A stretch of DNA of 46,909 nt from an uncultured Rhodospirillaceae bacterium (lineage in GTDB: Bacteria; Pseudomonadota; Alphaproteobacteria; UBA8366): the NCBI GenBank assembly GCA_913043025.1, contig CAJWLM010000023.1:1-46909 (forward strand), written 5' to 3'. The translations under genes were made by a program, and so were the position numbers. The notes under the pieces were generated by a model, which did not search any database, was not told the origin of the DNA, and saw nothing but the letters and a program-made list of their open reading frames with translations. Of the stretch, positions 45,339 through 46,909 are shown piece by piece (position 1 is the first letter of the stretch; every line of letters begins with the position of its first letter).

Positions 45339-45758
45339 ATGCTGATACATAATTTAAAAGACGAAGAAGAATACAATACTGATCATCACGTCCATAAAAT
45401 TCTCGCCAAAATCGAAGGCGGTGATGCAACCATTGCGTGTTGGGAGCCAGGACAAACTAGCCCTAACCACTGCCACCCCAATGCAAGTGAAATTTATTTT
45501 TGCTTTGAAGGTGGCGGAGTTATGCGAACATCAGAGGCATCAGTTGAGATAAAACCAGGTTCTTTCACATTTCACCCCCCGGGCGAAATCCATGAATTTT
45601 TAAATGGTAACACGAGAACTATATTATTCCGCATACGGTACGGCGGTGATAAAATTTCACGTCATAAAAGCTGGAACGACAATTCGAAGTGGGAGCAAAG
45701 TCTTGCTGACAAAGCTTTTTTTTCATGCTCAGCGAGCACAAAAAACAGCAACAGATGA
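45339..45758 (+). CDS. Single-domain cupin protein
   Basis: A 139-residue small beta-barrel (cupin_2). Metal-ligand pattern: H44 and H46 (NHCHPNASE), E51 in ASEIYF, and H85 (PPGEIHEF); motif 2 is PGSFTFHPPGEIHEF. GTGGGG precedes the start. Such stand-alone cupins range from dioxygenases and isomerases to sensors. It sits between two oxygenase genes and may act on the same type of substrate, but nothing specific can be said. Confidence 0.82.
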   Translation: MLIHNLKDEEEYNTDHHVHKILAKIEGGDATIACWEPGQTSPNHCHPNASEIYFCFEGGGVMRTSEASVEIKPGSFTFHPPGEIHEFLNGNTRTILFRIRYGGDKISRHKSWNDNSKWEQSLADKAFFSCSASTKNSNR

Positions 45759-45862
45759 CTGCGCCCCCTATCAAATCAATATCCGCTGTAAACTTAGGTG
45801 CTAGACCCTAGAAAAAATGAAACGATGATATCTGATATGAAGCCGGAAGGGGCGCGCGAGCC

Positions 45863-46372
45863 TCAGGCTGTCACGTGATTTGTATCTTGATTTAAAGTAA
45901 GCCTCCACATCTCACGGTCAAATCTTTGATACTCAAAACCGGTGGCAGCGTGGATAGTAGAACGATTATCCCAGACAACGATATCGCCTGGTTGCCATTG
46001 CCATTTTACTGTGAAATCTGGCCCTGTAAGGTAAGGCAAAAGATCGCGCAAAATACCTACGCTCTTATCCTCAACACCCTCCAAATCCCAAATGTCTAAA
46101 TCTTCATCTGAAACATCCTTGCCCGCCGGAACAATAGCGCACGTGGAACTATTTAATCCATAAAGGGCTACCTCCCTGGTCAAAGGGTGCTGAAGTACCA
46201 ACGGCACCCTGTTAGGCGGATTCGCTTCACGCTGCTCAGGGGATAAAACCGGGTATTCTGGAGAATAAGCATTAATTTTCTTATCGTGATGAGCCAACGA
46301 ACACACTGCTTCCAATTTTCTTAATTCAATTTTCTTAATCAAATACGTACGGTAATTAGTTCGTTCGGACAT
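45863..46372 (-). pseudogene. TauD-family dioxygenase fragment (C-terminal half only)
   Basis: A 169-residue frame matching only the C-terminal part of TauD-like oxygenases: LQHPLTREVALYGL (equivalent to HPIVRTHPETGRKALYV), GDIVVWDNRSTIHAATGF with the distal iron histidine, and MWRLTLNQ near the end. The N-terminal 120 or so residues, including the HxD iron motif, are missing. The next bases upstream (46373 to the window end) show no matching sequence in any minus-strand frame, and no ribosome site precedes the apparent ATG. The residual protein cannot bind iron in the family way, so it is most likely a decayed gene. Confidence 0.65.
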
Positions 46373-46909
46373 TCAACGTGAAAAAAGTGTCCATAACGTT
46401 TTTTCATAGAAGAGATTTACATTTTTGGCATAACGTGATCAATTTTGGAAAATTCGCGCACTGTCACATTGATAATCTCAGCACATGAATTAAAACACCC
46501 TCAAAGACTTTTCAAAACAAGCTGCACAAACATACTTCTACCGGCAAAGACACAACAATGGTGCTTGGTAGGCATGCACTGCGCTTTGGACATCGAAAAA
46601 ACGGCTGAGAAAGAATGATACAACTAAAATTGTGTGACTGTCATAACTGCTAAATACAATTATGTTCAATTGTGATTTCGGCTTCCAATCATGACAAATC
46701 ATGTGCATGTCTCATTCTGAAATGAGAGTTGTCAATCTAAATTCACATGCGTCCAACCTAAACATCTTTACGATGAAACTCAAAAGATTGATTTGATGTT
46801 ATCATGTTCTACCAAACAGGGTAAATGATTGAAGCATATGTCGTAGCATTCGAAAACTTTCGATGTGGTGAACCGCTAGTTAACGAAAACTTCAAAATTA
46901 TACAACTCC
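46373..46909. other. Right-edge non-coding region
   Basis: 537 bases without a credible gene. It lacks the missing N-terminal half of the adjacent oxygenase fragment. Nested inverted repeats lie at 46692-46734 and a short dyad TCGAAA, AC, TTTCGA near 46849. It may be the leader of a gene outside the window. Confidence 0.5.
46692..46734. other. Nested inverted repeats in the right-hand non-coding region
   Basis: An inner perfect hairpin TCTCATT, CTGA, AATGAGA (46710-46727) lies inside a second pair TGACAA (46692-46697) and TTGTCA (46729-46734). No T run follows. It could be a control element for a gene beyond the window edge or a structured RNA; I cannot assign it. Confidence 0.35.

Noticed and set aside
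1-46909. CRISPR arrays, tRNA or rRNA genes, insertion sequences, integrases
   Set aside because: Read through for regular repeats, RNA-gene features and transposase-like proteins; none seen. A tRNAscan or repeat-finder run could still find a weak case.

Overview
The window looks like an accessory catabolic region from a marine-type alphaproteobacterium. This is an inference from gene content: a PhoR-type kinase fragment, a DUF938 methyltransferase, several TauD-like dioxygenases, malate synthase G, and SuyAB/UxaA-, OtnKC- and ComDE-like enzymes. I could not run a composition or phylogenetic test. About 39 protein-coding genes are packed on both strands, mostly soluble enzymes for small organic acids. 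I see no rRNA, tRNA, CRISPR array, insertion sequence, integrase or phage gene. No recognisable transcription regulator is present in 46.9 kb.

Layout. 138-2938: a flavin-reductase-like protein translationally coupled to an ADP-forming acyl-CoA synthetase. 3011-4758: a small c-type cytochrome, a PPOX-type flavoprotein and a PhoR-like kinase cut off inside its HisKA domain. 4859-8804: an enolase-superfamily acid-sugar dehydratase, a four-domain rhodanese and a divergent TauD-type oxygenase. 9005-15850: a two-subunit UxaA/SuyAB-type lyase with an SDR, then an IlvD/AraD-type dehydratase with an HpcH/HpaI aldolase, then an MlrC-like M81 protein. 16335-18111: an MmgE/PrpD protein and a small secreted Cys-containing protein.

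18429-22550: a tightly coupled four-gene operon (OtnK kinase, OtnC decarboxylase, MFS transporter, D-2-hydroxyacid dehydrogenase), each junction an ATGA overlap. 22648-27695, opposite strand: a split ThDP decarboxylase (ComD/ComE-like) followed by three tandem FMN-dependent alpha-hydroxyacid dehydrogenase paralogues. Together these could turn a 2-hydroxyacid into a 2-oxoacid and then an aldehyde. 27831-33564: DUF938 methyltransferase, a small CGCC-tailed protein, a family III CoA-transferase, a gamma-glutamyltransferase and a GT4 glycosyltransferase. 33919-39064: a TcuA-like flavoprotein, a DUF1932 dehydrogenase and a lone molybdenum hydroxylase large subunit. 39479-46372: a Sel1/SPOR envelope protein, two intact TauD-like oxygenases around malate synthase G, a cupin, and a TauD remnant without its N-terminal half.

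The common theme is use of hydroxy, sugar and possibly sulfonated acids, with pyruvate, dihydroxyacetone phosphate, glyoxylate/malate or acyl-CoA as likely entry points to central metabolism. The most interesting parts are the ThDP decarboxylase plus triple hydroxyacid dehydrogenase operon, the otn operon lacking an evident isomerase, the possible sulfolactate route, and several long perfect dyads upstream of catabolic genes despite the absence of local regulators.
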